Positions 62,227 through 64,000 of a stretch of 64,000 nt of DNA are shown piece by piece. The DNA lies in contig JBFLYW010000004.1 in NCBI GenBank assembly GCA_040756515.1, positions 105,839-169,838 on the forward strand. Direction: 5' to 3'. Within the stretch, counting starts at the first letter, position 1, and each line of letters opens with the position of its first letter. The notes beneath the pieces are model-generated. The model was given only the letters and a program-made list of their open reading frames with translations. It made no database searches and was not told where the DNA came from. This stretch comes from DSXH01 sp020724325. Lineage in GTDB: Bacteria > Bacteroidota > Ignavibacteria > Ignavibacteriales > Melioribacteraceae. A program made the position numbers and the translations under genes.

Positions 62227-63369
62227 TTAAAGCACTTTTATTGCTATAAAGCTTACGTCGTCTTCAAGTTCGCCGCCGGAAAAAGAAAGTATTTCATTTT
62301 TCATTTTCTCTATCGGGTCTTCGTCTGGAAGAATAGAATTAACAAATTCAATAAGCCGATTGTGCCCGTAGAGTTCGCCTTCTTTATTTCTGGCTTCAGT
62401 AATTCCATCAGTTACAATATAAATTTCGTCTCCACTATTTATCATAATCTCGAGGTCTTCATACAGACCGGACTTATTAAAACCAAGCAGCAGCCCTGTA
62501 GAGTGAACCAGCTGCGCCTCTTTGGATTTATAAACTATTGGCAAATCACCGGCACCGGAATACTTAACAACATTATTTTTTCTATCGAGCAGAAGAACCG
62601 ATAGAGTAATAAAGACTTCGGAGATTCTTTCGTCATTAAAAACAGCTTCATTCACTTTATGTAAAATTTCGCTGGGTTTATCTTTCTTACCGGATTCTAG
62701 AACAAACCTTGTAGCGCTTCTAACATAGCCGGCATAAGCAATTGCAAAGTACCAAGCGCCCCAGCGTTTTCCCATAACGTCGCCAAGAATTATCACAAGG
62801 TTATCATCGTCAATCTTAATGTAATCTATAAAGTCGCCGCCGGGAACATTTTTAAAAGGTAAATGCCACTGCTTAATTTTAAAGCCGTTAAAAATAGGAG
62901 CATCATCAGGAACAACTTTTGCACCCATAGTATCGGCTGCTTTTTGAACTTCATCAACAATCTTAACCCTTTCTTTTTCAAGACTTTTTAGGATAGCAGA
63001 AACCTTGGCAATAACAACTTTTGGGCTGGATGTTTTTATAATATAATCTTCTATTTCAAGATCAAACCCCTGAAGGATATCGTCTTCGGCTCCTTTAGCG
63101 GTTAGGAACACAAAAGGAATTGACTTTAATTCATTATCTTCAAGGAGTTTTTTCCTGAATTCGAAACCATCCATTTCCGGCATCATTACATCGCTAATAA
63201 TTATATCGGGCTTATTTTTATGAGCCATTGCAAGTGCTTCTCTACCATTGTTTGCATGCTGGCATTCAAAACCCACTTTCGATAAATTGTAAGTGAAAAG
63301 CTTTGCAATGTTAAATTCATCTTCTACCAATAAAATTTTGTTTGGAGGTTTTGTATTATCTGCTGCCAC
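62227..63369 (-). CDS. Response regulator with PP2C (RsbU/SpoIIE-type) phosphatase
   Basis: A 380-residue protein. The receiver domain (about 12-128) has LVEDE, the phospho-acceptor Asp in IIISDVMMPEMDG, LTAKG and the late Lys. A linker helix leads to a PP2C-like serine phosphatase (about 165-380) with metal-binding GGDFIDY, ILGDVMGK, VTDGITEARN and the terminal DDVSFIAIKV. It should dephosphorylate a STAS anti-sigma antagonist when its receiver is phosphorylated. Such a STAS gene lies 20 bp upstream on the same strand. Confidence 0.93.
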   Translation of the reverse strand: MAADNTKPPNKILLVEDEFNIAKLFTYNLSKVGFECQHANNGREALAMAHKNKPDIIISDVMMPEMDGFEFRKKLLEDNELKSIPFVFLTAKGAEDDILQGFDLEIEDYIIKTSSPKVVIAKVSAILKSLEKERVKIVDEVQKAADTMGAKVVPDDAPIFNGFKIKQWHLPFKNVPGGDFIDYIKIDDDNLVIILGDVMGKRWGAWYFAIAYAGYVRSATRFVLESGKKDKPSEILHKVNEAVFNDERISEVFITLSVLLLDRKNNVVKYSGAGDLPIVYKSKEAQLVHSTGLLLGFNKSGLYEDLEIMINSGDEIYIVTDGITEARNKEGELYGHNRLIEFVNSILPDEDPIEKMKNEILSFSGGELEDDVSFIAIKVL

Positions 63370-63389
63370 ATTTAACCCTTAATTATTCA

Positions 63390-63731
63390 CTAATTCGTAA
63401 AACTTCTAACTGCATCTTGTAAGTCGTTATAAGATTCAAACACCCTGAAAAGTCTGGTAAGTTCGAACATCGAACGAACTGCTGGTTGAAACCCGACAAG
63501 TTTTAGATCCCCTCTTAAAGAGGCAACTTTTTTTAAAGTACTCACAATTACGCCTAAAAAAGTTGAGTCGATAAATTCAACGGTTGATAAATCGATAATA
63601 ATTTTTTTGTAGCCGATTTCTATCTTATCATTAATCATACTCTTAAGCTGGTCTGCTTCTTTAAGCGTGGCTCTTTCCAGATTAATTATTTCTACAACAA
63701 TGTCGTCAATTACTTCTTCTATAATACCCAT
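63390..63731 (-). CDS. STAS-domain anti-sigma factor antagonist
   Basis: A 113-residue SpoIIAA/RsbV-like protein. The phosphorylation-site loop VEFIDSTFLGVIVSTLKK carries the Ser-Thr pair, and the fold pattern (IIDLSTVEF, GDLKLVGFQ) is standard. Partner switching with the adjacent PP2C phosphatase is expected. A matching HPK-like anti-sigma kinase is not in the window. It lies 9 bp downstream of the NtrC-type regulator. Confidence 0.92.
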   Translation of the reverse strand: MGIIEEVIDDIVVEIINLERATLKEADQLKSMINDKIEIGYKKIIIDLSTVEFIDSTFLGVIVSTLKKVASLRGDLKLVGFQPAVRSMFELTRLFRVFESYNDLQDAVRSFTN

Positions 63732-63740
63732 TTATAGCCC

Positions 63741-64000
63741 CTACTTTTTATTCGCAGCAATTTTATACTTACCCATTAATCTATACAAAGTTGCTCTGCC
63801 TATTTTTAGTTTTCTTGCGGCTTCAACAATATTATTTTCGGTAATCTTTAAAGCATGTTTAATTGCTTCTTCTTTTAATTTTTCAAAAGGAATTACGGGA
63901 GAATTTTCTTCAAAAATATTATTAGCATTTGAAGTTCTTCCGGTTTTAAACTGCAATGTAATGTTGGGAGGAAGAACGTCTGTGTCAATTATATCGCTAT
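63741..64000 (-). CDS. C-terminus of sigma54-dependent (NtrC-family) regulator, partial
   Basis: The reading frame is open through the right edge of the window, so only the last ~85 residues are seen. DIIDTDVLPPNI matches the end of the AAA+ region of NtrC-family activators. EAIKHALKITENNIVEAARKLKIGRATLYRLMGKYKI is the Fis-type DNA-binding helix-turn-helix. The apparent TTG start at 63956 is not real. It is first in the visible part of the STAS/phosphatase operon. Confidence 0.9.
   Translation of the reverse strand, partial: SDIIDTDVLPPNITLQFKTGRTSNANNIFEENSPVIPFEKLKEEAIKHALKITENNIVEAARKLKIGRATLYRLMGKYKIAANKK

Overview
The window is A+T-rich bacterial chromosome. Gene content points to the Bacteroidota/Chlorobi/Ignavibacteria assemblage, most likely an Ignavibacteria-like anaerobe or facultative anaerobe. 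The pointers are TonB-dependent receptors, a Sec/lipoprotein-type (clade II) nitrous oxide reductase with its NosL-D-F-Y set, NrfHA, a tricorn-type protease, an ECF sigma/FecR-like anti-sigma pair, weak or variable Shine-Dalgarno sites and frequent TTG-led frames. This placement is inference from gene content; no rRNA or tRNA gene was seen.

Layout. 1-2.4 kb: a two-gene cassette (radical SAM/SPASM maturase plus a small Tat-leader, Cys-rich protein) with near-identical 60-bp direct repeats at both ends. 2.9-5.3 kb: an orphan multi-PAS/GAF histidine kinase. 5.3-8.9 kb: a FecA-like TonB receptor between transposase relics. 8.9-13.1 kb: a three-gene operon of an opine-dehydrogenase-like enzyme, a fused cobalamin mutase-like protein and an asparagine-synthetase-like protein without its glutaminase cysteine; this is the most likely undescribed pathway here. 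13.2-17.1 kb: a tricorn protease homologue with a repeat-expanded signal peptide. 17-23.7 kb: ECF sigma/anti-sigma locus, small enzymes and several intergenic repeat families. 23.8-29.9 kb: ion and metabolite transport (Kup, Pit-DUF47 fusion, amino-acid permease). 30-39 kb: a pyrophosphatase pseudogene, M28 and M1 peptidases, transporters, a PfkB kinase and a corrinoid protein.

39.2-55.5 kb is the respiratory core. A leftward operon (NapH-like polyferredoxin, NrfH, NrfA, porin-like barrel) diverges from a rightward operon (RIC/ScdA-type Fe-S repair protein, cytochrome c, NosZ, membrane protein, NosL, NosD, NosF, NosY, a ferredoxin, a DUF438 hemerythrin/PAS protein, a DUF1858-DUF2249 protein, a methyltransferase). 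Together they imply nitrite ammonification plus N2O respiration; no NO-forming nitrite reductase or NO reductase lies in the window. An Rrf2 regulator with three clustered cysteines nearby is a plausible NO or Fe-S sensor. 55.6-61.2 kb: envelope genes, then a TonB receptor, a glycosyltransferase and a DUF4922 nucleotidyltransferase-like protein. 61.3-64 kb: SpoVG-like protein, a response regulator/PP2C phosphatase, a STAS protein and the C-terminus of an NtrC-family regulator cut by the window edge.
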